From the NCBI GenBank assembly GCA_019671135.1, contig JAHRHY010000006.1:2356001-2420000 (forward strand): DNA of 64,000 nucleotides. Reading direction: 5' to 3'. The DNA comes from Linnemannia hyalina (taxonomy: Eukaryota > Mortierellomycota > Mortierellomycetes > Mortierellales > Mortierellaceae). The notes beneath the pieces were generated by a model. That model was not told where the DNA came from. It worked only from the letters and a program-made list of their open reading frames with translations, and ran no database searches. This document shows positions 55,998 through 64,000 of this stretch, one piece after another; position 1 is the first letter of the stretch, and the number at the start of each line of letters is the position of its first letter. Position numbers and translations under genes: made by a program.

Positions 55998-58900
55998 TTA
56001 TGAAAGAGGTCGTGGGGAATGAAACATGCCATACTGGCTCTCGGACTTGACGACCTTGAACGACTCCAAACCATCATCGTCATCGCCATCATCATCATCA
56101 TCCTGACCGTACTGCCGTTTCGTCCCCCTTTCTCCCATCGGATATCCAGTGTGCATCTGGAACAGTGGCGCTCCTGCTCCTGCTGCAGAACGCGACGGTA
56201 ATGGTGGTTGAGGTAAGAGTAGTGGCGGCGGCGGGGATGGCGAGATGGAGGGATTGGGTGTTGTCGCCGACGAGGAGATGGGTGTTGTCGCCGACGAGGA
56301 GATGGGCGGTGTCGCCGTCACTGTTGAGCTCAAAGTCGGCACAGACCCGGAACCAAAGACATAATCAGAGACCAATGCGGGCAACTGAGCACCTGCAGCA
56401 GATCGAGAAGAAGGAGAAGAAGGGATCTTCTTTTTGGACATCAACAGGCTGGCGAGTGCCTTGGTCTTGGGCGTCATCAATCGCGCCTCCAACGGATCAA
56501 CCACCGCCCTCGACTTCCGAGGCGTCCCCATAGCCGTCGATAAGCCGCTCATCTCTCTTAGTAGCTCTTCTTCCACCTCGTCCAAGACAAGAGCCGGAAC
56601 CGGTGGCCCTTCTGGCTGCTGCCGCGGCAAGAAGGTAGATGTCGCAAACTCTGACCCTGTCGCTGCGTTGTAGAGTGCTTCGACGCTGCTACTCAAGGCA
56701 GTGGCAGTAGTAAGAGATGGAAAGGAGGACGGGCTGTCGAAGAATCCGTAATCCTGTTGATGAGTAGTAGTTTTAGGTAGTGTAGGAGGGCTGGCCGGGA
56801 TGATGAGGCGTGTGTATTCTTGTTCTGCGGTCCTGCTTGGATTCGAAAAAGGGACGCTCTCGTGCCCTTCGTCCTGGAGGCGATAGAGGTCATTGATCGA
56901 CATGAACCGTAGGGCCTTGGGTGTCGATAAATCAAATTCCGGTGGTTGCTGTGTTTGTCGCCTCCGAGGAGTGGTCATAGGCGATCCTGCAACAGAGAAA
57001 TCCGGAAAAGCATCAGGAGACCACAAGTTCCCTGTAGGTGATGGCGAATCTGAGAACGGTGGTGGCGATGATTGCATCCCGTCGACGTCACTCAGTCTCC
57101 AGTTGGAGTCACCAGCAGCAAAAGGGTTCAATCCTGACGCCGTATCGAGAAGGCGAAGAGGTGTAGGTGAGACCCGCTTTCTGGGTGAGAGGGCAGCCGC
57201 TAGAGCTCTTGTCTGTGGCTTCATGTGTAGCCGCAGCGTGCCAGACCGGTTGTAGAGTGCTGTTGATTCAAAAGTCAGACCCTTAGTTGCTGTTGGTGAC
57301 ACGACGGAGGCTACTGGTGAGAACTCCTCCTCCTTCCGCTGTTGTTGTTGTTGTTGTTGTCGCCGCGGCTGAACACACTGGTACTCTTGCTCAACCTCTG
57401 TGTTACTCTCATCACCATCGTACGCCGCCTCCTCATCATTCACCACCTCCTCCCTCTCCTCCACCACGTCCTCCTCACCGCTGACTTCCTGCGGGTCGCC
57501 TCTGTTCCGTGCAGAGCAATCGTGCCTGGAGGCAGAATACCATCTCCACTTGTTAAATGCCCTCCTCATGATCATCAGGTCGCTGCCGCCTGGCTTTGGT
57601 AATGGTCCATAACGTGGTTGATCCCAGCGAAAGTTGAAGGTGTCCACAGAGTCACCTTCATCCCGGCGATGCGATTCGGTTTGGTAGTCGTCCATACTGA
57701 CCACGGTTCCTTTCGCTGCTGCTTCCTCGTCTTCTCCTGTCGGGTGTCGCGCCCTACCCGAGTGAGAATATCTTTTCCCCGATTTTGCCTGGATGTCAAC
57801 ATCTAATCCCGATACTCTGTTTTCCTCCTTCCAACGGCGGTCGGTATCTGGAGAGTCGAACAGATTGAACAGACGGCTAGAGTCACTGTGATGGTGTTGG
57901 CGATCCTCGGGTATATGATGTGACCTGTCTGATCGATCCTGCTCCTCCTGGTCTTGACGACGACGACGGTGATGATAGTGGTGGTTGTGGAGATGTCGAT
58001 CCGGCCTGTGAGTGCGCGTTCGATGCCGAGAAGGAGATGGAGGATTGCTGTTGTCCGATATGTCCACAACGGCAGCGTCCTTCGTATTTCCCTCTTCATC
58101 CCGCTGCTCGTGTTGGATCCTTTCCCTCCACACCCTCACAGTTTCCTCTCCCTCGTCTTCGTCCTCGTCTTTCAGAAAGCGTCCGAGTCTATCCGTACTC
58201 GTCTTGACGAATTTCTCCTCATCCTCCTCCTCCTCGGTCTCCAACTCTCCCAGCGATTCATAGACTTCTTCCTCCTTCTCCTCGTCGTCGTCTTCATAAA
58301 ATTCTTCTCCCTCTCCCTCATCCTCATCTTCCTCCTCACCCTCCTCCTCGGATGAATAGATATCCTCCTCATTGTCCGAGTCTTGGGCCACAAAAACATT
58401 CTCCTCAGGCTTCCTAGGCTTAGCATTGGCCCTGAGCTTGTGTCTCTTCCGCCTCCCGTAATTCTCTTTAGACTTCGGGATATAATCCTCCACTGCAAAA
58501 TCGACTTCGCTGCCCTCCTCATCAATGTCCGAGTTGCCGAAGCGATCAAAGATGGACTGCCAGGCAGATGCAAGTCGTTCACAGGATTCCTTGCGGAGAG
58601 AATAGATGTAGTTGTTCAAATCCTCATCTGGTCCCGACATTTCAGTGAGGGCCGCTTCCACATCGGCGTCCGGTAGCTCTGTTGTGTCTGTTTGTGTTTG
58701 TGTTTGTAGTTGTGGCCGGTTTAGTGGTTGTAGATGTGGTGGAGAGCTGCTTTTGATCCCGCGCCCGCTCTGTGCCATGTCCTTGTAGGGTTCGTAGTTG
58801 GGTCCGTGGATGAATCTGTTCTTGTACTTCTTGATTCGTGGCGGGCCATTGCTATTGTCGCTGTCGCTGCTATTGTCACTTGGGGGTAGTTGGGGACCGG

Positions 58901-59543
58901 ATTTGTCGATATTGCGGTTGAGGCGTCTGAGGGTAGCTTTGACATGGGCGTCAAAGGAGCTGAGGGGCCGTGGGGTTGGCGGTGGTGGAGGCGGCAGCTC
59001 GATAGGATCTGCGATCCGTGCCTTGAAGGAGGAGACCCATTCCTTGGTAGGTATCCATTGTGAAGCTTTTGGTGCAAGTGAAGGCTTAGGGACGCGTTGT
59101 TGTTGATGGTGGTGACGATGATGATGTTGTTGATGTTGTTGTTGTTGTTGCTGCTGCCTCTGCTGCTGCTGTTCCTGTTGTTGTTGGTTGTGATGTTGTT
59201 GGTTGTGATGTTGTTGCTCGGGATCGGGGTTGGGAGGTTTGTAGGCGTCCGAGATGAACACGCCGTCGTCGTCGGTCATGGGGGAGTCGGGGGAGTCGGG
59301 GGAATGGAGGTTATAGTTTGGGCGAGAGGAGCGCGGAATCTCTGTCCAGAATGCAGGACGAGACTTCTGTGGCGATGGTGGTGGCGGCTTCGGCTTTGGG
59401 GTTGAATGTGAGTGCGAGTGTGGGTTATCGTCAGAGTGCGAATTGTAGCTTGGGTCTGGGATGAAGTGTACGCGCGAGTCTTTGTTTCCGTCCTTGATGA
59501 TCTTGGGTGGTGTCCTCCAAGTGAGGATCCTGGATGATTCCAT
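55998..59543 (-). CDS. Large low-complexity acidic protein, function unknown
   Basis: Single open frame of 1181 residues from ATG 59543. I do not recognise a domain. N-terminal third: His/Gln/Pro-rich with a Gln-His run near 110-150. A strongly acidic stretch (about 395-475, mostly Glu/Asp) follows a basic GRRKRHKLRANAKPRK segment that could be a nuclear localisation signal. The middle is Arg/His/Asp-rich. The C-terminal third has many S/T-P sites and short conserved-looking pieces such as SPRKRVSPTPLRLL, STPKALRFMSINDLYRL and MSGLSTAMGTPRKSRA, suggesting a phospho-regulated nuclear protein. A short TPISSSAT duplication lies near the end. Length and codon use support a real gene; no intron is apparent. 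Its 3' end is 229 bp from that of aconitase (convergent). Confidence 0.7.
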   Translation of the reverse strand: MESSRILTWRTPPKIIKDGNKDSRVHFIPDPSYNSHSDDNPHSHSHSTPKPKPPPPSPQKSRPAFWTEIPRSSRPNYNLHSPDSPDSPMTDDDGVFISDAYKPPNPDPEQQHHNQQHHNQQQQEQQQQRQQQQQQQHQQHHHRHHHQQQRVPKPSLAPKASQWIPTKEWVSSFKARIADPIELPPPPPPTPRPLSSFDAHVKATLRRLNRNIDKSGPQLPPSDNSSDSDNSNGPPRIKKYKNRFIHGPNYEPYKDMAQSGRGIKSSSPPHLQPLNRPQLQTQTQTDTTELPDADVEAALTEMSGPDEDLNNYIYSLRKESCERLASAWQSIFDRFGNSDIDEEGSEVDFAVEDYIPKSKENYGRRKRHKLRANAKPRKPEENVFVAQDSDNEEDIYSSEEEGEEEDEDEGEGEEFYEDDDEEKEEEVYESLGELETEEEEDEEKFVKTSTDRLGRFLKDEDEDEGEETVRVWRERIQHEQRDEEGNTKDAAVVDISDNSNPPSPSRHRTRTHRPDRHLHNHHYHHRRRRQDQEEQDRSDRSHHIPEDRQHHHSDSSRLFNLFDSPDTDRRWKEENRVSGLDVDIQAKSGKRYSHSGRARHPTGEDEEAAAKGTVVSMDDYQTESHRRDEGDSVDTFNFRWDQPRYGPLPKPGGSDLMIMRRAFNKWRWYSASRHDCSARNRGDPQEVSGEEDVVEEREEVVNDEEAAYDGDESNTEVEQEYQCVQPRRQQQQQQQRKEEEFSPVASVVSPTATKGLTFESTALYNRSGTLRLHMKPQTRALAAALSPRKRVSPTPLRLLDTASGLNPFAAGDSNWRLSDVDGMQSSPPPFSDSPSPTGNLWSPDAFPDFSVAGSPMTTPRRRQTQQPPEFDLSTPKALRFMSINDLYRLQDEGHESVPFSNPSRTAEQEYTRLIIPASPPTLPKTTTHQQDYGFFDSPSSFPSLTTATALSSSVEALYNAATGSEFATSTFLPRQQPEGPPVPALVLDEVEEELLREMSGLSTAMGTPRKSRAVVDPLEARLMTPKTKALASLLMSKKKIPSSPSSRSAAGAQLPALVSDYVFGSGSVPTLSSTVTATPPISSSATTPISSSATTPNPSISPSPPPPLLLPQPPLPSRSAAGAGAPLFQMHTGYPMGERGTKRQYGQDDDDDGDDDDGLESFKVVKSESQYGMFHSPRPLS

Positions 59544-60656
59544 GGTGTGGAGGGATGTTAATGAAAAGAAGAGAGGAGTAGCTTGTGATTGGTTTGAGAG
59601 AATACCGAAAACAGTGGCGCGCGAAAGAAGTCAGACGGCAAGACAGGAGACTAAGTCGGAGGACAGTCACATTTAGCGCATGAAGTGTGGAAGTTGCTCA
59701 AGAGAAAATGCGACTTTGGGCCTCGTGTTGCTCCTCGCTTGAATATATTCAATACCCGAACGCACAACACAACAATGCAAAGCAGGGAGTGAAGTGGGGG
59801 AGAGGGGGTATAGGGAGATAAGCATGAGCACAAAAAAAAAAAGAACACTAGCTGAAGCTGAAAAGGGTATGCCAAGTGTCAAAAAAAAAACACCTCAATG
59901 GTTGTTGCTGTTGTTGTTGGGGCTGCACATTGTATGTGGCCCATTGTACGAATTCGTTGGGTACAGGGTAACAATTGTTGTCAGCAGCATTATTGAACAA
60001 AGGGGAATTAGAGCGAGGAAATAAAAAGAGGGTTAGAAACAGATGAAGGACGGAAGGAGAGAGAAAGAGAGGAAGAAGCAGGCGTAGAGTTGCCCATGAG
60101 TGACACAGAGAAAAAATATTCAAAGAGAGAGTGCGTGAGTTGCTTTTAGTTGTATTAATACTTTTGAAGGGTGTCTACAAAATGAGAGTAGTAGTGATGG
60201 TGTGGTGGAATGCTCACCTTGTTCAGCGACAAGAAGAGAAAAGCACCAACAACATCAACAAGAGGAGAAAAAAGAGCAACGAGAGGAGAGAAAGATGGCA
60301 AGATGGCGACAAAAAATAAAAAAGATGAGAGCAAACACACACAAATACACAACCTACTCTGCAGGTATTAAAGCAGTCGACAGCCCTACCAGCCGCAACG
60401 CATAATAAAATAAATAATTAACGATCCAACTCTCTCTCTTCATTCTTTCTCTTCACTCTTCACTCTTCATTCTTCACTTCTCACTTCTCACTTCTCACTT
60501 CTCACTTCTTCTCACTTCTCACTTCTCACTTCTCACTTCTCTCTTCATTCTTTCTCTTCTCACTTCAATTCCTCCCTCTCCTTCTTCCACTTCTGCTCTC
60601 TTTTACTCTCTGCTTTTCTCCTTCCACTTCATCTGTCCTTCATATCGTTCCGAACA
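59544..60656. other. Divergent intergenic region, 1.1 kb, with a heptad repeat
   Basis: Between two divergently transcribed low-complexity protein genes. Contains about nine copies of the 7-mer TTCTCAC at 60474-60541. No gene seen. Confidence 0.6.
60474..60541 (+). repeat. TTCTCAC heptad minisatellite
   Basis: About nine tandem units of TTCTCAC with one shortened spacer, in the pyrimidine-rich region upstream of the 60923 gene. Confidence 0.9.
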
Positions 60657-60664
60657 TATAAATA
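60657..60664 (+). promoter_or_regulatory. TATA box of the 60923 gene
   Basis: TATAAATA 259 bp before the ATG, followed by a C/T-rich leader that includes the CT microsatellite. Confidence 0.6.
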
Positions 60665-60774
60665 CTATTCTCACTCCTTTTTCCTTCCCTGTTCACTCCA
60701 GCATATTCATCATCATTACTGCTCTCCTCCTTTTATCTGCCTCACCTTTCGTTTCTATTCTTCACTTCTGCACA

Positions 60775-60777
<3 letters not shown>

Positions 60778-60819
<42 letters not shown>
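60778..60819 (+). repeat. (CT)n microsatellite in the leader of the 60923 gene
   Basis: About 20 uninterrupted CT units, then irregular CT/CTTT runs to 60860. Likely transcribed as 5' untranslated region. Confidence 0.95.
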
Positions 60820-60824
<5 letters not shown>

Positions 60825-60922
60825 TTCTCTCTTTCTCTCTTCTCTTTCTCTCCCTCTTCGCTCTTCTCATTCATTCAACCATCCAACCAACAAACAACAC
60901 TCATTCACAGCGAGCACAAGCG

Positions 60923-63547
60923 ATGCTTTCCTCCCCAACAATGCCTTCCCCATTCAACCCCCTCGACTACTCCCTTGGGGATCTCCACTCTTCTCCATCA
61001 CTCTACTCTTCTTCCTCCTTGACAACTACTTCACGACCAAAGACGTTTACCCGGGTAGCGAGAGGCGTGCCGACCAACAACAGCAGTGCCAGTCTCTTCC
61101 CTACTCCCTCCCCCAAGCCTTCTCCTTATTATTCTTCCTCTTCTACTTCAACAACTACAACAACAGCAACCTCTAGCCCATCGTATTTTTCTCTATCCAA
61201 TCCCTCTCTCTCTCCTTCGGAATGCACTGCCGACAACAGTAACAAAAGTACCCCCATTTATAGCTCTGGCAACGATGTTACAACATCAACAAAGGGCGAA
61301 CAAAAGCACAGCCAGCAGCAGCACGGCCTCAACAAGTTCCGCCCATCCCTCTACCCCTCCTCCTCATCTTCGCGCAAACCGGACTTTCTCGAGGATATTC
61401 CCTCTATCGTTGATATCCAGTCCTCCTCTTCCTCCTCCTTCACTGCCCTCCGCCGCGTCGATCGCAAGGACCTCCAGCTCCACCTCGACCCAGCCTTAGT
61501 CTTACTCTCCCAGGACGAACTAGCCGAGAAACATGTCGCCTCTGCACCCTCTTCTTCCCTTTCACGCTACTCTCCCTTCAACAATGCTAAGAACACAACC
61601 GATAGTCCCGTTGACAACAACAACAACAACACCAACAACAACAAGGCCGTTTCCAAACCATGCCCGACTTTTACCAGGATTACCAAACCGCGTACAACCA
61701 CACCAGCTCCAGCGACAGGTGCACGCACCGGTTTTTATAGGTTGGGTGACTTGGGAAACACAAACACCTACGAAGGCAACGCTGCTGGAATTGACTTGCT
61801 TGGCGGTGGATCTTACTCGTCATTATTACACCAGGAGGACAAGAAAAGGACTATGCCGTCTTTATCCTTATCGACATCCCCCTCATCATCGTGCATGCCC
61901 TCCCCTTGGTCCCCACCACCACCACAACCCCCGCCTCTAACAACAACATCATTATCCCTATCATCTTCCAACAACAAAAAACCTTCACAATCCCAATCTC
62001 TTAAGGCGCCCACTCTCCTCTTGCCTCCCCTCTCTCTGTCGTTATCTCCTCCTCCATCGTCTGTCCCATCCCTCTCATCCTCCGCTTCGTCTGCCTGTTC
62101 CTCTGCCTCGTCCTCGTCTTCCCCGCCAACCTCTCACTTCCTCTTCCCGACTGTGGACCATCATGACTGGTGGCATGGTCATGGCTCGTCACCCGCTGCC
62201 TCACCCACAGCTGGACTGGAACTGGATCAAGGAGGCGAAGGAGAGGGAGGAATAGGTTCTCGAACTGCACCACCTGGAACTGGATCTGGATCAAGTTTGA
62301 CCACTCTGGAAGACCGCTCCTCGCAGGATGATCTTCTTACACCAGCAACAATAACGACACCCTCGTCTCGCACATTTTACCGCCAACAACCCCAGTCGAG
62401 AGACAAGCTGAACAAGTCCGACGATCTCCTCCTGGACAAAGACCCTGTAGTCGACCATTTGGCTCTTACCCCAGCTGGCTCAGCTGCCTTGGACCTCAAT
62501 CAAAGCAAGGACAACAGCAGTAACAATGGCTCTAGCGGCAAAATGAACGGTTCGACCTCAGCAGGAACAATGAAGACAACACTCTCGACCAGGAAGACGT
62601 ATTCGTTGGCTAGGACTCGAGCTCCTTCCCCACCCTGTGTCATTACTGGGTTCTGCTCGATCTCCAAAAGCCCGATCAAGTCCAGCGGAGAACCTTCACC
62701 CCAAGACTTTCTGGGTGAGGCCGATCTGCCCTACCCTTTGCCGTCAACTTTGCATGATCGTCAAACCCGTCAACGCAAGCGGGCCGAGCAACTGAGGCAG
62801 CTCAAGATCCGCGAGGAATGTGAGGCTAAGGAAAAAAACGACAGCATCAACAACAATCGCCGGAGAGCGATCCGTCGTCGAGTCAACTCCTATTCCGCAG
62901 GGATGGTGTACTCATCCGCCTCTTCCGCCTCTTCAGCTTCAACCTCCTCAACCTCCCAGCATGCACTCTCACCCCCTTCTTCTTCCAGCAGCTGCAGCAG
63001 TTCGACCCCTAACTCGCCTGCAGTGTTTTCGGATTCTCCCAGGATGCAGCCGCAATCCGAACAATCGTCTACTACCTGTTTCCGATCAGCAGCATGGCAC
63101 CAGCAGCGTCTCAGTTTGAACCAACATCTCAAGCTGTCTCCTTCCTCACCAACCCGTGGCAGTAGCAGTGCCAACAACATCCACCTCCTCAACCGACACT
63201 CTACCTCCAATATTGGCCAACCATCCAAGGACAAGCTGGCCATACTTTCGGAATTGTCTTCTCCTCCCTCACGTCCCCATCGGAAGGTTGCATTTGATCT
63301 GGAAAACATACAGGTGTTTGAGTATGATGTCAGTGGCGGTGACGATTGGTCTCCTTCGTCCGAGTCTGGTCCCTCTTCTTCTACGATACCACCGGCGTCG
63401 ACTAATGGTCGGGATAGTTACGTTCGCTATTGTCCGCCGTCGGATTGCAGTAGTAGCAGTGGCAGCAGTGATGAAGAGTCTTCTTCTCCCAGTCCTCCTC
63501 GAGCCCTCACCCCTACTCGCGACCTCAAGTCCAAAGCTTCTTCATGA
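60923..63547 (+). CDS. Ser/Pro/Thr-rich disordered protein with a candidate PP1-docking motif, function unknown
   Basis: Single exon, 874 residues; MLSSPTMPSPFNPLDYSLGD is the first Met after the leader. More than a quarter is Ser, with Asn, Gln and Pro runs, so it is largely disordered. Ordered-looking islands: residues around 590-670 (RKTYSLARTRAPSPPCVITG, FLGEADLPYPLP, a basic coiled-coil-like RQRKRAEQLRQLKIREECEA, then RRRAIRRRVNSYSAGM) and residues 787-802, RKVAFDLENIQVFEYD. KVAF fits the RVxF motif by which regulatory subunits dock on protein phosphatase 1, and the following acidic FEYD fits fungal PP1/PP2A-associated proteins. Role is inference. It could be a signalling scaffold; no enzyme domain or membrane segment is visible. 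Confidence 0.7.
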   Translation: MLSSPTMPSPFNPLDYSLGDLHSSPSLYSSSSLTTTSRPKTFTRVARGVPTNNSSASLFPTPSPKPSPYYSSSSTSTTTTTATSSPSYFSLSNPSLSPSECTADNSNKSTPIYSSGNDVTTSTKGEQKHSQQQHGLNKFRPSLYPSSSSSRKPDFLEDIPSIVDIQSSSSSSFTALRRVDRKDLQLHLDPALVLLSQDELAEKHVASAPSSSLSRYSPFNNAKNTTDSPVDNNNNNTNNNKAVSKPCPTFTRITKPRTTTPAPATGARTGFYRLGDLGNTNTYEGNAAGIDLLGGGSYSSLLHQEDKKRTMPSLSLSTSPSSSCMPSPWSPPPPQPPPLTTTSLSLSSSNNKKPSQSQSLKAPTLLLPPLSLSLSPPPSSVPSLSSSASSACSSASSSSSPPTSHFLFPTVDHHDWWHGHGSSPAASPTAGLELDQGGEGEGGIGSRTAPPGTGSGSSLTTLEDRSSQDDLLTPATITTPSSRTFYRQQPQSRDKLNKSDDLLLDKDPVVDHLALTPAGSAALDLNQSKDNSSNNGSSGKMNGSTSAGTMKTTLSTRKTYSLARTRAPSPPCVITGFCSISKSPIKSSGEPSPQDFLGEADLPYPLPSTLHDRQTRQRKRAEQLRQLKIREECEAKEKNDSINNNRRRAIRRRVNSYSAGMVYSSASSASSASTSSTSQHALSPPSSSSSCSSSTPNSPAVFSDSPRMQPQSEQSSTTCFRSAAWHQQRLSLNQHLKLSPSSPTRGSSSANNIHLLNRHSTSNIGQPSKDKLAILSELSSPPSRPHRKVAFDLENIQVFEYDVSGGDDWSPSSESGPSSSTIPPASTNGRDSYVRYCPPSDCSSSSGSSDEESSSPSPPRALTPTRDLKSKASS

Positions 63548-64000
63548 GATTGTGGATCTCGTTTTTTTTTTATGACCTCGCCTTCCCCTCTCTCCCACAC
63601 AAACCCATTCAGATAGACGCCCAACGACCCACAACTCCCAACCCTCTGTAAAACAGCTTGTATTCATAGATAACGACTTTAACGAACAAGAAAAGAAAGC
63701 ATAAAAAAAAGTTTTTTTTCTTTATTTTTCGAAGGAGTGGAATGGACGAATTGGATGCAACGAACATGTTATCTTTACCGACACGACATGGCATGAAGCA
63801 TAATCGATTGTTGATTTGTCTCTCGCCCTTCACTCTATCTTCAATCCCCCTCTGGCCATGTTCCACACACACACACACACACATGCATAAGCATAAGATA
63901 TCAAAACGGCGCCATGACCAGTTTTGAATGATAAAAATGAAAATGCCGCGTCATGTTGCATGCTGCAAGTAAAACAAATAAAGTCATCAGCGATGCACAC
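63548..64000. other. 3' flank and window end
   Basis: A/T-rich 3' region with poly-T and poly-A runs and a (CA)n microsatellite at about 63863-63882. An AATAAA lies near 63978. No gene seen. Confidence 0.6.

Noticed and set aside
1..64000. CRISPR arrays, bacterial operons or insertion sequences
   Set aside because: Genes are intron-bearing eukaryotic genes; the repeats present are simple microsatellites or the few pairs described.

Overview
The window is eukaryotic and almost certainly fungal: short GT-AG introns, pyrimidine-rich leaders behind TATA boxes, an intron-bearing tRNA-Tyr, a Mig1/CreA-type zinc-finger gene and a KRE9-like wall/membrane protein. The mix of gene families (BARD1-like RING-BRCT protein, CHFR with a PAR-binding zinc finger, Rap1 with a Myb domain, a PBZ-tailed small DNA ligase) points to an early-diverging filamentous lineage, most likely Mortierellomycota or a relative. 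That placement is inference; no rRNA or other marker is present.

Layout. 0-8.3 kb is gene dense: 3' part of PIG-U (+), BARD1-like E3 (+), CHFR E3 (-, convergent with BARD1) and a histidine phosphatase (+, divergent from CHFR). 8.3-18.9 kb has no gene I can support; it ends at the TATA box of a four-finger C2H2 regulator (19.3-20.5 kb), followed by another ~4.6 kb without a clear gene. 25.2-37.4 kb carries five minus-strand genes: vacuolar-type serine carboxypeptidase, PRXL2A-like thioredoxin-fold protein, GNAT acetyltransferase, Rap1-like telomere protein and an alpha/beta hydrolase. A divergent plus-strand gene at 38.5 kb encodes a small ATP-dependent ligase with a C-terminal PBZ finger. 40.0-47.5 kb is gene-poor but holds tRNA-Tyr and tRNA-Gly, each with a copy of the same diverged repeat upstream, plus hairpin repeats. 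47.5-64 kb holds a signal-anchored Ser/Thr-rich membrane protein, mitochondrial aconitase, and two long low-complexity proteins (one -, one +).

How the genes work together. Four of thirteen protein genes concern DNA damage, checkpoint or telomere maintenance (BARD1-like, CHFR, Rap1, PBZ ligase). Two of them have PBZ zinc fingers, which in animals and Dictyostelium bind poly(ADP-ribose). The 9-mer GGTGGCAAA, identical to the yeast proteasome-associated control element read by Rpn4, occurs six times by eye, only in the promoters of BARD1, CHFR/histidine phosphatase and the ligase. I read this as a candidate shared stress/DNA-damage regulon; it is the most interesting signal in the window. Exon boundaries were derived by hand from splice sites and reading phase.
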